12,065 nucleotides of DNA from Cephalothrix spiralis (GCA_032353305.1 JAUCNG010328845.1:1-12065); one strand, 5' to 3'; positions 1 to 8,291 are shown, counted from the first letter of the stretch. The notes: generated from the letters alone by a model not told the origin. Translations and numbers: made by a program.

Positions 1-325
1 GACATTTGAAATCCAAAAAATGCGCAAACCCCGGGGGTGGGGAAGAATTCAAAAGCGTATTCCCCGCCTAAAACGGCGCAAACCCGGCACTTGATTTTCG
101 ATTCTCTATAGATTGAAAAATGGCAGTAGAAGATGAAACCGTAAATTTTGATGGAATTTAAAAAATTTCTGATTCGAATATAATAATTATGTTTTGGACT
201 CAATTGGGAGGATATTCAAATATATCCCATAAATTTTGTACCCCTTATATATTGCCATAATTAATCGATTGCACTACTTTTTGAATCATTTAAGGCTCAG
301 GGTAATCAAATAAAGAACCACTCAC
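1..325. other. Start of receptor intron 4
   Basis: This lies downstream of the exon 4 donor in transcript order. There are GC-rich patches near 20-95 (CAAACCCCGGGGGTGGGG, AAACGGCGCAAACCCGGC), but no acceptor followed by a family-like reading frame. Confidence 0.45.
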
Positions 326-457
326 CATAATCAGAATTCGAAGTTAGCAGGAAAAATTTGGTCCATCCAAAATACTGAACTAAATCAATAATGGCGTTGC
401 TTTGAATTGAATCCGGAGCGAGCATTCGTACCAAATACGGAAAGTTCGCATTCTGAC
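326..457 (-). CDS. Receptor exon 4: FPYLVRM...FGW segment
   Basis: The exon is 132 bases (44 codons, phase 1 at both ends). The acceptor is TTTAATTTTTCAG (from 458) and the donor is G/GTGAGTGG (at 325), a near-consensus splice site. The peptide includes GQNANFPYLVRMLAPDS, IQSNAIIDLVQYFGWTKFF and SNSDYG. This matches the family pattern FP-R-x-P-D-x-Q--AI-DL---FGW---YG, which crosses from the first lobe into the second. The next exon must lie left of position 1, because no acceptor followed by a family-like peptide is visible in 1-325. Confidence 0.84.
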
Positions 458-3400
458 CTGAAAAATTAAATAAAACCGATTTTATTTTTGGTCTCTCTTG
501 AAATTGAGTCCAGGAAATCCCAAAATGCTAGTAATACATTTATGTTTTTTTACTATGACATCTAAGAATATTCAAGTTGCTTATATGGAATTACGACTCG
601 AAAATGGCTGGTTTTAGGTCATGCCCCTGATAAACAAAGTGAAGTACAAAGATTTTAGTTTTGATTGGCGAAGACCGTCAATCAAAAACCTGCTCACGGC
701 TGACGGATTTACCATGATGCGGTTTTAGACAAATTGAGTGCCGAGAATAACCATTAGTGGGAATTTGCCCTCTGATCTTAGCTTATTAGGCACGCAAAGT
801 GAGAGAGAAAACATTATCTGGCACTTTTCGAGATATGCGCATGCGCAGTCGAGTTTTAGGGTTGCGTATGCGCAAAACAATAAATTCCAAAACAATAGGG
901 ACATGTTTCTATCTGTCCGTAATACAGTTATATGACGTAAAATCAACCGTTACCGAGTTATTAATAGGTGTGTCGACTGTGACGTCATCATTAACGTCAT
1001 ATAACTGTATTTAATAGGGACAGATAGAAATATGCCCTTATTGACCTTATTGTTTCGGCATTCGTTGTAATTTTTCTGATTTGCGCATGTGCTAAAGTTC
1101 GACTGCGCATGCGCATGTCTCGAAAACTACCAGATATTCTAATTCCCGGTTATTCTCAGCACTCAGGTGTGACCGTCAGCCGTGTGCTAACAAACGATTT
1201 ACTTTACATCGCCATTGATTTATTAGTTCTTGGTTTGTTAGTTCGTGAATTGTCAAAAAATATTACCAATGTATTTTTTAAATTTAAAGTTAAAAATCTA
1301 TAAGAACTGTAACTGCATGCATGTTTGAATGATACAATGGAATCAAAATTTACCATGATATTCCTAACACTACATAAATTGTGTCATACAAAGCAAAATC
1401 AATGTTCTTAATGAATATGTTATAAGTAGTGAATGTACTACACAGGCCTCACACAGAGCTCCTCCGAAAAAATAGGAATGAAAAAGTAGAAACCAAAATT
1501 TGTGTACGTTACTGATACTGGAGGATAAAGCCTTAGCCCTCCTTTATAGCTGAAGCGAGGAAAGTTTGAAAATTAAGGGTTATACTCTTGATTTTATGCG
1601 GAATTGCCTTTGAGCAGCACAATTTAGATTGAAAGGACATCAAGACAAAGGTCAAATATCAATTAACCAAAAAAATGCTAGTTTTTGGGCGCCTTCTTTC
1701 ATAAGTAATAAATTATTTCATCGAGCCGAGCAAAGCGAGGCGAGAATTTCTTTTAGAAAATTAAGAGTCATAATTGCGATTTTTAAATATGGAATTTTAG
1801 CGTAATTGCCACAATTTAGATTGATAGGACATACATGTAGGTCAAAGAATACATAAGAAAGAACTGTTATTTTGCGCTTGTTTACACAAACAAAATTAAA
1901 TGATGTAATCGAGCCGAGCGAAGCGTGGCGAGGAAAATTTTATCAATTGATTAGGTAAAAAGCTTCCATTTACAATTTTACATGCTAAATAACGTTTTTT
2001 TAAAGTAGGAATTATTTCAAAAAGTAGGAAACCACTTTCTGTAAAAAGTAGGAATACCAAGGAATAGTAGGATGAATTTTCAAAACACATGTGTGATGCC
2101 TGATTACATACCTAGTTGTGGGTTGGTTGCCACCGGTGCTATATGAGGAATATTGAATGCACATGCTATTGGATGGATAGCCTTTGTATTTGTTGAACTT
2201 ATAGGTCCAATTATTACCATAATACCTTTCTTGATAAGCGCACATGCTGAAAAAGAATACATTTTTTTGTTTATTTATTGCTTGGTTTACGGACAAATTT
2301 TTCTAAAAATCCCGCCGCCGGCGCAAAAAAAAATTAAAAATACTTTTCTTTACCCCGACGTTTTTTATTTTTTAAATTTGACGTCTAAGAATTCCGCCGG
2401 CGGTAAAATTTTATTTAGTTTTTACCAAGTCCGCCGCCAGCGGTAAAAAAATGTCCGGAGATAGAAATATCACGTTTCCTTATAGTAATGATGGCGGAAC
2501 GTCCGTTTCCGGTATGTCCGGAGATGGAAATCCTAGTATGTAGATGTTTCTATGGTAATGATGACGCGTTCGCACAAACAAATATGATATGCACATCGAT
2601 AGCACATGTGCACTCGCCATTGGATATTTATGCTATTGACTGGTGAATGAAGTTCTTAGGGCTTTTTTCTAATTGCTTGGTTTCCGGACAAATTTTTCAA
2701 AAATCACGCCGCCGGCGGAGAAAAAAATGTTAAAGACTTTTTTAAAAAATCGGCAATAAAAATAAAAAAAATGTTTTTACCCCGACGTTTATTTTTAATT
2801 TGACGTCTGAGAATTCCGCGGCGGTAATTTCTTTTACCCCAACGCCTTTTTCTCTCGAAAAGTCCACCACCGGCGGTAAAAAAATTATTTTCTTTTATTA
2901 CATGTATTTTATTTTTTCGGAAATCCGTAAACCAAGCAATTAAAAAAATGCCTATTTGGCAGCAACAGGTAATATCTATAGCTGTTATGTAAAACAATTT
3001 GAAAAATCCAGCAATAGTGCGTATCAACTCTAAAAGACCCGTTTAATAAATTAAAAATTCAAAGATTAACAAAATTCTTTGTTTAGGCTTTTCATTGTGG
3101 ATTTGTTTACCCCATTTATGAAACATGTTTTGTGTTTCAACTCTCCAATGGTCTTAGATATTCAAAAACACTCCCCACAAGATTGTGATTGATGTTGATT
3201 GTTTTCAAAAACGTTTTCTCTCGAATAAAAACAAACAATTAAAACGAAACGGTGTGTTTTTCAAAGTCAATTGTCATTAAAATTACAATGCGAAGTCAAA
3301 ACAATTGTTTTGAGGTTATGAATTATTAAATAGACTTTGAAACTCTCACAATCACATGCGTTCTGTCTAGCAATAGGGCATGATTGTTATAAAAAACGAC

Positions 3401-6400
3401 TACAGGGTTAAATAAATTCGAGAAATAACCTTTAAGAATAATTAGGCCAGGGAGAAATTCAGACTTTTCGAGTGACGTACTTGATATTGAAACTGGTTAA
3501 AAAAAGTTGAAAATAAAATCACAACTAAAATGATAGAAAAAATTAATGAGCCAAAAAGTAACTTGGAAGCTACTTTAATTAAGTGAAATATTATAATATA
3601 AATGTACATCTCGGAATCCGGTAATTCTTTTGGACAAGTTCTGGTACGCGTTTTTGCGCCTGGGATGTTCATTTATATATTTATTAGTTACCACAAATTA
3701 AACATCATTATCTTGTTTTAAACATTTTAAAAACTATTTACTCTATTTTCCTGTGATAAAACCGATTAAATCTTGTCTTTTAAAGCACATTAAATAATGT
3801 ATTTTAAATCATTTAATATATTAAATTATGAAGCCTATAGTTTGGCAAGTTCCCAGCCACTAGTATTTGCAAGTTCAAGGTCAATTTGTGAATTACGTGT
3901 TGACACGACTCGAGCTTTTAGTGACAGATCAGGAGATATAAATCGATTTTTAATTTATTTTAACGATTGATACGCGCTAACTCAGTTAGCGCGTAGTAAA
4001 CGTACTAGAACGGTTCCGTACGTGTAATGAATCCAATACCTTATACACGATTTTAGGCTTGACGCTTCGTCGATTTGCAATAATAAATTCGTCCGCTCGT
4101 CAATTTTCGTCGATTGCACAAAGGGCACGTCGACTTCGTCGCATTTTTGCGGCCGCTAAAGACTCGTCCCGTCGCGAGAAAAAAAACCAAAATGGGCCTC
4201 GTCGCGTTTGTCGCCGATTCGTCGTTCCACCATTCCAGGGCCTCATTTTAGCCTGTAAAATAGATAATAAAGCTCATATTGGATTAATAGATGAATGGTA
4301 AAAACCTTTTTTTAAATCATTGTACATACCATGCTGTAAACTTTCAAAAGTTTCCAAGACATGTGTTGTGTCCAAATCATACTGCACTGTGATGCCAGCA
4401 CCTGCAAGTTGATTTTGATTGACATATTCGACTGCTACCTTAACCGCTGTCCTCTCAGCTACACTTGATATAGGAAAAATTGCGCCTGAAAATTGAGAGA
4501 GAAAAATACGTCACTGACGAGACGAAGCCAACCTGGTAATGCTTCAGAAGTATAAACTTGACTTATTTTTCTACAGATCACTGGTCTCAAAGGCCGCATA
4601 ATTTTTCAAATAGGTCTACTATACATTATACATTATACATTACTTTGTTTAAAAAAATAGTCAATTCGTCCCTGGCACGCAAAAACATGCTAACTGACAT
4701 TTTGCAAGAAAATGACTTTGTTGCATATTTTTAATCTACATCTTTTTACATATATCATTGTGAATATCAAGCTCTAAATCGAAGTAATAAGCCCATTTTA
4801 CATGGTACAACTTTAGTTGATCAACTCGCAGATCAACTTATCAATTTTTGCTTTTACATGCATCAACTTATCAACTTTTAAATTCTAAGTTGCCGATATT
4901 TGAATTTCACGGATCCCGTTACCCTAAATACGAGTTTAACGTAGCCGATATTTGAATTTCACGGATCACTACGAGTTTCACGGATCGCGTGAGGCCGTTT
5001 TATAGCGTTTTACGCGTTCACGTTTTTAACCCTTTACCCCCCTCCTATAAATCGTACAACAAAAGTTGAAAAGAACGAACACGTTCGATCATTGTAAAAA
5101 GTTGAGAATCACACAATCCAACTGCTCTCAACCTGCCGCTTATATCAAGTATACCTTATTAACATAAGTTGATCAACTAAAGTTGAACCATGTAAATTAA
5201 AGGGGCTTTATGTTTTCGATAAAAAATAGAAAAAAAATAAAATCAACGTTATAATTATTCGATGACGCGCACGCATTCACCGGAATGCTGAGCTATTCAC
5301 CGGAATGCTGTTATCATAGCATGTTTCTCAAACCTAAAAATTTTAATTTTTACTTAGCATGTTTTCGAGAGAGAGAAAAGGCTGTCATTTTGCATGTTTT
5401 CGAAAGAGAGAAAATCATGTCACTTAGCATGTTTTCGAAAAAATTGGGTGAAGGCCATTGGACTTAATAACTTTTACACAGTAAAGCTGCAATCTATGTC
5501 TTTTTTAAGGTTCAACACATTATCTAAGAAAACAACTTCCGAATTTTTTTACGGAGGCTCGCTCTCTTGAAAAATCCGAAAAATGTCACTAAGCATGTTT
5601 TCGCGTGCGAGGGACGAATTGTCGAATAATCATAGGTAATTGTGGTAACAGATCCTAAATGTACATACATGTGTATGTATGTTATAAATAATGTATTGAT
5701 TTTCTCTCTCTCATAAAGGTCTTTAAAAGAGGTTGCAAAAGTATTTTTTTCAATTTTCAATGACAGGATTTTTTTTCTTATTTTGGTGTGAAAAATTTAA
5801 AAATTGTACAGTTCTGACGTACCGATGTAATACAATGCACAATTTACATTTTAAATTTAAGTTGTCAGTTGTTTAGAATCACTAACACAATGTAGTATGT
5901 CCTAATTATGAAGTATCGTAATGCGAGCCAGGCTACTGATCAGGCCTTTTTTAATTGCTTGGTTTACGGACAAAAAACGCCGGCGGCGGTAAAATAAAAT
6001 TTAAAAAATTGTTTAAAACTTTTCCAAAAAATCTCGTCGGCGGTAAAAAAAATTTATTCGGTAGAATTTATTACAAAAATATCTGTTTTAAATTTTTTAA
6101 ATTCTTCATAAAGTCGATTTTTTTCAAGCGCTGTCCGAAAAACCAGACGGCGTCAGTTTTTTAACCACGACGTTTTTTATCTCATTCGACGGGTATTTAG
6201 GTAAATAAATGCAATAAAGCAATCCTCTGACACAGGAGAGGGTATGATAGGGGTAAATCGACGGCATCGACGGCCCCGTTGTCGTCGACGTGATTGCTAT
6301 TTTAGAGCGTGTTATTCCCGACAGATTTTACAGCAGGAAATTCAAGCAACTAACATTTGACAGCTGACAGCACTGATTTTCTTAAAAGGACAGTTTTTTT

Positions 6401-7562
6401 AACAGTCGACAGCCTGACAGGGGCTATGATATTAAACGCGACAGTTTCGACGGTTACACTTTTGACAGGTGACAGATCGACGGGGGCAATTATAATGACC
6501 CTTATTTTTTTTTAAATTCTCGCCTCGCTTCACTCGGCTCGATCACATATATATATACTTAGATGTTTATTTGTGTAAGAAATAAAGGCGTGCAAATAAA
6601 TTTTTTCCGCAAACCCCCAGTATACATGTAGAAACTTATCCTTAATTCTTATGATATAAACAACCTATCAATCTATGCTGGGTCGGTGACCCAAACTTAT
6701 TAAAGTGCCGTAAAATTGCATTTCTACCCCATACATTAAAAAAAACATTGAGACACGCACAAAATAACAGTTTTTTTCTCGTACCTGGTATTGAAATTTA
6801 TCCCTTATCCGAATGATTCTAAATTCAAGTGCTTTAAAATCGCGTTTCTAATCGATTGAGTTCCAATTTTTTTCGCCTCGCTTTCGCTCGGCTCCATAAC
6901 ATAAACACTATTTATATAAGAAGGCGCCCAAAAAATAAGTTTTTTTTCGTAACCCGTACACGGCATAGAAATATATCCATTATTCTGACTAAATATAGAT
7001 ACATAAATGCCATATATCTCTAAAAATTGTGGTCGTACTACTCGTAGTAGCTTAAAATTGCGTTAATAACACATAAATTTCAAAAAATTTCTTGCCACGC
7101 TTACGCTCGGCGGCTCGGTTTACATAATAAAAATATTTGTATATGACTTATGTAATCTCTGCAACTGTCTTCAAAATTAACTTTTTTGGGGCCGAAAGTG
7201 TTGGGCCGAAGATGTACTGGGGCCGATAGTGTACTGGGGCCGAAAGTGTTGGGGCCCAAAATGTACTGGGGCCGAAAGTGGTGGGGCCGAAAAGTCAGGC
7301 TCCCCATTCGACGGCTGAAATTCAGTTGGCGGTAAAAAAATTTCATTTATATAGGTGCCCGAAAAGTCAGTCTGCGGCGGTAAAAATTTTTACTCCGTTA
7401 ATTATTATGAATAAAGTCAATTCTATCATATAATTATGCTTTGAAATTTAATTGAAAAACCAATTAATAAAAATGGACCATACCTATTTTCACTGTGCTG
7501 GGTTTGGCTTCAGAACCATGCAATAAAACAGCAAGTACAGTATAACATAGTAGCAGTTCCAT
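326..7562 (-). CDS. Ionotropic glutamate receptor-like protein, N-terminal part (4 exons, 3' incomplete)
   Basis: Joined coding exons in transcript order are 7562-7484, 4485-4330, 2246-2112 and 457-326. They total 502 bases, or 167 codons plus one base, with no internal stop. Every intron is phase 1, and every internal boundary has AG acceptors and GT donors (GTATGG, GTATGT, GTATGT, GTGAGT). The product starts with a signal peptide, so it should enter the secretory pathway and end at the cell surface. It continues as a type 1 periplasmic-binding (ANF-receptor) domain. Visible family marks are KIGAIFP, FESLQHACALIKKG, VIIGPISS, NIPHIAPVATNPQL, FPYLVRM and AIIDLVQYFGW. Two cysteines (in HACAL and IACAF) sit where ionotropic glutamate receptors have the conserved amino-terminal-domain disulfide. 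Pattern similarity to non-NMDA receptors is good by eye. Class C GPCRs or receptor guanylate cyclases share the fold and are the alternatives. The ligand-binding core, membrane segments and stop lie beyond the left edge. Confidence 0.82.
640..1250. mobile_element. Foldback (MITE-like) element in receptor intron 3
   Basis: The two halves are long imperfect inverted repeats. The inner arms pair best: about 892-939 (TTTCTATCTGTCC ... ATACAGTTATATGACGT) against about 994-1043. Farther out, ATATGCGCATGCGCAGTCGA (834-853) pairs with TCGACTGCGCATGCGCATGT (1098-1117), GAGAATAACC pairs with GGTTATTCTC, and ACGGCTGACGG pairs with CCGTCAGCCGT. The loop of about 55 bases (940-993) contains a perfect TGACGTCA at 980-987. 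No transposase is encoded. Outer limits are approximate and I could not identify a target-site duplication. Confidence 0.75.
1540..1935. repeat. Tandem repeat, ~185-bp unit with GAGCCGAGCGAAGCGAGGCGAG-type core
   Basis: Two and a partial units recur. The core appears as TGAAGCGAGG (1551-1560), CGAGCCGAGCAAAGCGAGGCGAG (1721-1743) and CGAGCCGAGCGAAGCGTGGCGAG (1909-1931). Each interval contains ACAATTTAGATTGA-AGGACAT, a phrase like AATTGC or GGAATT, and a GCGCC/GCGCTT TT-CA-A segment before the next core. The same family appears in reverse orientation at 6518-7120. The units lie inside receptor intron 3 and show no coding signal. Confidence 0.65.
2112..2246 (-). CDS. Receptor exon 3: VIIGP loop and following strand
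   Basis: The exon is 135 bases (45 codons, phase 1 at both ends). The acceptor is TTCTTTTTCAG (from 2247) and the donor is G/GTATGTAAT (at 2111). The peptide contains ACALIKKGIMVIIGPISS, then IHPIACAFNIPHIAPVATN and PQL. The IIGP-x-SS turn and the NIPHI-x-P-x-AT run are the most diagnostic family marks in the window. The paired cysteines probably form the conserved amino-terminal-domain disulfide. A repeat element starts only about 30 bases beyond the acceptor, within intron 2. Confidence 0.85.
2270..2463. mobile_element. GCCGGCGG-family inverted-repeat element, copy 1 (degenerate)
   Basis: It begins TTATTGCTTGGTTTACGGAC, then CGCCGCCGGCG near 2313, and carries GACGTCTAAGAATTCCGCCG (2381-2400). 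It ends in GCCGCCAGCGGTAAAAAAATG followed by TCCGGA. The same ordered landmarks occur in the copy at 2659-2952. It lies immediately upstream (in transcript order) of receptor exon 3, leaving only about 25-30 bases before the acceptor. Confidence 0.6.
2452..2572. repeat. Direct repeat, two units ~63 bp apart
   Basis: TGTCCGGAGATAGAAAT followed by a variable part, TAGTAATGATGGCG (2452-2494), is repeated as TGTCCGGAGATGGAAAT ... GGTAATGATGACGCG (2515-2572). It bridges the first GCCGGCGG-family element and the flank of the second. No gene is apparent. Confidence 0.6.
2659..2952. mobile_element. GCCGGCGG-family MITE-like element, copy 2 (both ends present)
   Basis: The left end GGGCTTTTTTCTAATTGCTT followed by GGTTTCCGGA (2660-2687) is matched in inverted orientation by the right end TCCGTAAACCAAGCAATTAA followed by AAAAATGCC (2924-2951). 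Internally, CGCCGCCGGCGG (2707-2718) faces CCACCGGCGGTAAAA (2866-2880). A TA dinucleotide flanks both ends, which would suit a TA-target DNA transposon family, though such a short duplication is weak evidence. It is about 290 bp and encodes no transposase. Confidence 0.7.
2953..3960. other. Intron 2 interior without recognised genes
   Basis: This is AT-rich intronic sequence of the receptor gene. The only distinct element seen is the perfect 16-base palindrome CAAAACAATTGTTTTG at 3297-3312. The small minus-strand open frame at 3672-3442 has no family-like sequence and contains low-complexity hydrophobic residues. Confidence 0.5.
3971..4023. repeat. Pair of adjacent near-perfect palindromes
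   Basis: TACGCGCTAACT (3971-3982) and AGTTAGCGCGTA (3984-3995) are perfect 12-base arms around a single C. Directly beside them, ACGTAC (4000-4005) and GTACGT (4018-4023) bracket GAAC-G-GTTC (4008-4016), giving a second, interrupted palindrome. They could be protein-binding sites, a stable hairpin pair or the remnant of a mobile-element end. Confidence 0.7.
4059..4230. repeat. TCGTC-rich degenerate repeat patch
   Basis: At least nine TCGTC words occur here (for example CTTCGTCGATTTG, TTTTCGTCGATTG, CTTCGTCGCATTT, GATTCGTCGTTCC). GC content and CpG density are far above the surrounding intron. The plus-strand open frame across it gives an arginine-rich peptide that is a by-product of the repeat. 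Confidence 0.5.
4330..4485 (-). CDS. Receptor exon 2: first lobe of the amino-terminal domain
   Basis: The exon is 156 bases, bounded by acceptor CTCAATTTTCAG (from 4486) and donor G/GTATGTACA (at 4329). Only the frame that matches exon 1 (phase 1) is open; the other two contain stops. The peptide begins GAIFPISSVAERTAVKVAVE, which gives the domain's first strand and the long helix with the AVEYVN pattern common in glutamate and ANF-type receptors. It ends TTHVLETFESLQH. The F-E-S...A-C arrangement across the next junction resembles the SFEA..KAC segment of non-NMDA ionotropic glutamate receptors. Confidence 0.83.
4618..4642. repeat. ATTATAC microsatellite
   Basis: The 7-base unit CATTATA is repeated about three times. 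It sits just before the left end of the 4660-5623 element. Confidence 0.7.
4789..5208. mobile_element. Foldback element nested in the 4660-5623 element
   Basis: The left arm, AAGCCCATTTTACATGGTAC then AACTTTAGTTGATCAAC (4789-4825), is the inverted match of the right arm, GTTGATCAACTAAAGTTGAA then CCATGTAAATTAAAGGGGCTT (5168-5208). The interior has a 23-base direct repeat, GCCGATATTTGAATTTCACG plus GATC, near 4892 and 4944, with a third partial copy near 4972. It is about 420 bp and non-coding. Confidence 0.72.
5275..5310. repeat. 20-bp-period tandem duplication
   Basis: ATTCACCGGAATGCTG occurs twice, at 5275-5290 and 5295-5310. Confidence 0.8.
5317..5450. repeat. Subterminal GCATGTTTTCG repeats
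   Basis: GCATGTTT(T)CG-type words followed by AGAGAGAAAA recur near 5319 (diverged), 5358, 5394 and 5428, and again inside the right terminal repeat near 5593. Such subterminal iterations resemble the transposase-binding motifs of some cut-and-paste elements, which would fit the surrounding inverted-repeat element. Confidence 0.6.
5944..6180. mobile_element. GCCGGCGG-family element, copy 3 (right end missing)
   Basis: The left end GGCCTTTTTTAATTGCTTGG followed by TTTACGGACAAA is nearly identical to the ends of the 2659-2952 element. It is followed by CGCCGGCGGCGGTAAAA and later TCGGCGGTAAAAA, then the ACGACGTTTTTTAT segment. No matching inverted right end was found, so the copy looks truncated or rearranged. 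Confidence 0.6.
6319..6475. repeat. GACAG-rich patch
   Basis: Nine GACAG words lie on the plus strand between 6320 and 6474. Five read TGACAG (near 6358, 6365, 6415, 6462 and 6469). CGACGG words occur on both sides. TGACAG is the core site of TALE-class homeodomain proteins (Meis/TGIF), but a decayed simple repeat would look the same. Confidence 0.45.
6518..7120. repeat. Reverse-oriented GAGCCGAGCG tandem repeat array
   Basis: Cores read CTCGCCTCGCTTCACTCGGC (near 6519), TCGCCTCGCTTTCGCTCGGC (near 6872) and GCCACGCTTACGCTCGGCGG (near 7093), the reverse complement of the cores at 1540-1935. Between cores, shared words include GGCGCCCAAAAAATAA or CGTGCAAATAAA, TTTTTTTCGTAAC or TCTCGTACC, and AAATATATCC or AAATTTATCC. 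This suggests diverged units of about 170-200 bp. Confidence 0.6.
7186..7297. repeat. Minisatellite, ~17-bp unit TACTGGGGCCGAAAGTG
   Basis: About seven imperfect copies of the 15-19 base unit follow each other. It is GC-rich in an AT-rich intron. The minus-strand open frame over it yields a repeated FGPNT-like peptide that is a translation of the minisatellite rather than a protein. GGCGGTAAAA words of the GCCGGCGG family follow at 7328 and 7375. Confidence 0.8.
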
Positions 7563-7572
7563 AACCACCTTT
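7484..7572 (-). CDS. Receptor exon 1: start codon and signal peptide
   Basis: On the minus strand this exon follows a pyrimidine-rich acceptor (TTTCTTATTTCAG) ending at 7573. It has 10 bases of 5' UTR (7572-7563) and an ATG at 7562-7560. It encodes 26 residues plus one base. The start MELLLCYTVLAVLLHGSEA is a classic signal peptide: a short polar start, a long hydrophobic core and a small-residue cleavage site, probably after SEA before KP. The last residues, STVKI, run into exon 2 as VKIGAIFP, the usual first beta strand of the receptor domain. The donor is G/GTATGG. The acceptor just upstream of the ATG implies at least one further 5' non-coding exon. Confidence 0.82.
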
Positions 7573-8291
7573 CTGAAATAAGAAACAAATGATTCGGTTT
7601 GGAATTCAAAATATATAAATAAATTGGAAGGCTGTAGGCAAAATTATACTTCAACATTCTAGATTTTTAAGAAATATTACAAAGTGTTTTTTTGTCCTCG
7701 AATCTGAAGGGGGCCCCACTTAAGATATGGATGACTTTTTTTATTATAGCTTAATTTAGTTTAAAAATTTGTATGGTCTCAGAGTGTTTCTTTGTAAATA
7801 TCTACCATACTATTCAAACCAGAATATCAGCTGGTGACAACGCCGCATGCAGGTTCTCGAAAATAGCCCAAAAAAATTTGGCGCAAAAATGAGTTATGGG
7901 CCAAATGACGTCAGTGTTGGCGCCTAACCCCAATTATGATCTGATATGACTACAGTAGCATAATGAGCATTCTGGCAAATAGTTTTTGCCACCAAAATGG
8001 TTTTTAGGGCCTTGTGGCGACAATTTTGAAAAAAATCACGTGTGATCAATCAACAAACTTCATTTTTGATTGGTGTCCACTTTTGTTATGCAACATCAAC
8101 CTAAATTTTGTTTTTAGCTATCTTAGCGCTTTTCAGCGATAACTTAATTTAGATCCCCTCCCATTGACTAGTGCATGATGTGAATATCTTAGTGACCATT
8201 GAGTACAAAACACGGAGTCAATTGAGCCGTGAGATACCAATTTAAAAGTGTTATTTGTTCTATTATTAACTAATATTTTGAATTTACTTAC
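7573..8291. other. Upstream region or first intron of the receptor gene
   Basis: No coding exon was recognised. Apart from the CRE-type site the sequence looks unique and non-repetitive. It is either the intron between a 5' non-coding exon and exon 1, or promoter-proximal sequence. Confidence 0.4.
7906..7913. promoter_or_regulatory. Perfect TGACGTCA (CRE-type) site
   Basis: The full 8-base palindrome TGACGTCA occurs about 340 bases upstream of the receptor's first coding exon. It is the known binding site of CREB/ATF proteins. One such word can occur by chance in a window of this size. Confidence 0.3.

Larger units (their letters stand above)
4660..5623. mobile_element. Non-autonomous DNA element with ~44-bp terminal inverted repeats
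   Basis: The left terminus starts GTCAATTCGTCCCTGGCACG and continues through AAACATGCTAACTGACATTTT. The right terminus (5580-5623), read on the other strand, starts GACAATTCGTCCCTCGCACG and continues AAAACATGCTTAGTGACATTTT. About six of 44 positions differ. The right subterminal region carries several GCATGTTTTCG copies related to the terminus. No transposase is encoded in the 960-bp interior. It lies in receptor intron 1 and contains a second foldback element. No certain target duplication was found. Confidence 0.72.

Noticed and set aside
725-1303. Several small open frames on both strands
   Set aside because: They lie in the arms of the foldback element and mirror each other; no coding signal.
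2153-2446. Plus-strand 97-residue open frame
   Set aside because: It is antisense to receptor exon 3 and runs into the repeat element; no family motif.
2704-3027. Minus-strand 107-residue open frame rich in Lys, Arg and Phe
   Set aside because: Falls within the inverted-repeat element and reflects its A/T and GGCGG composition.
4059-4301. Arginine-rich plus-strand open frame
   Set aside because: Produced by the TCGTC-rich patch; no splice or family support, and it lies in an intron of the opposite-strand gene.
1540-7120. CRISPR-like reading of the GAGCCGAGCG repeats
   Set aside because: Units are long and diverged, with related spacers, no cas genes, and a clearly eukaryotic intron context.
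7101-7346. Minus-strand open frame with repeated FGPNT-like words
   Set aside because: It is the translation of the 17-bp minisatellite in an intron.
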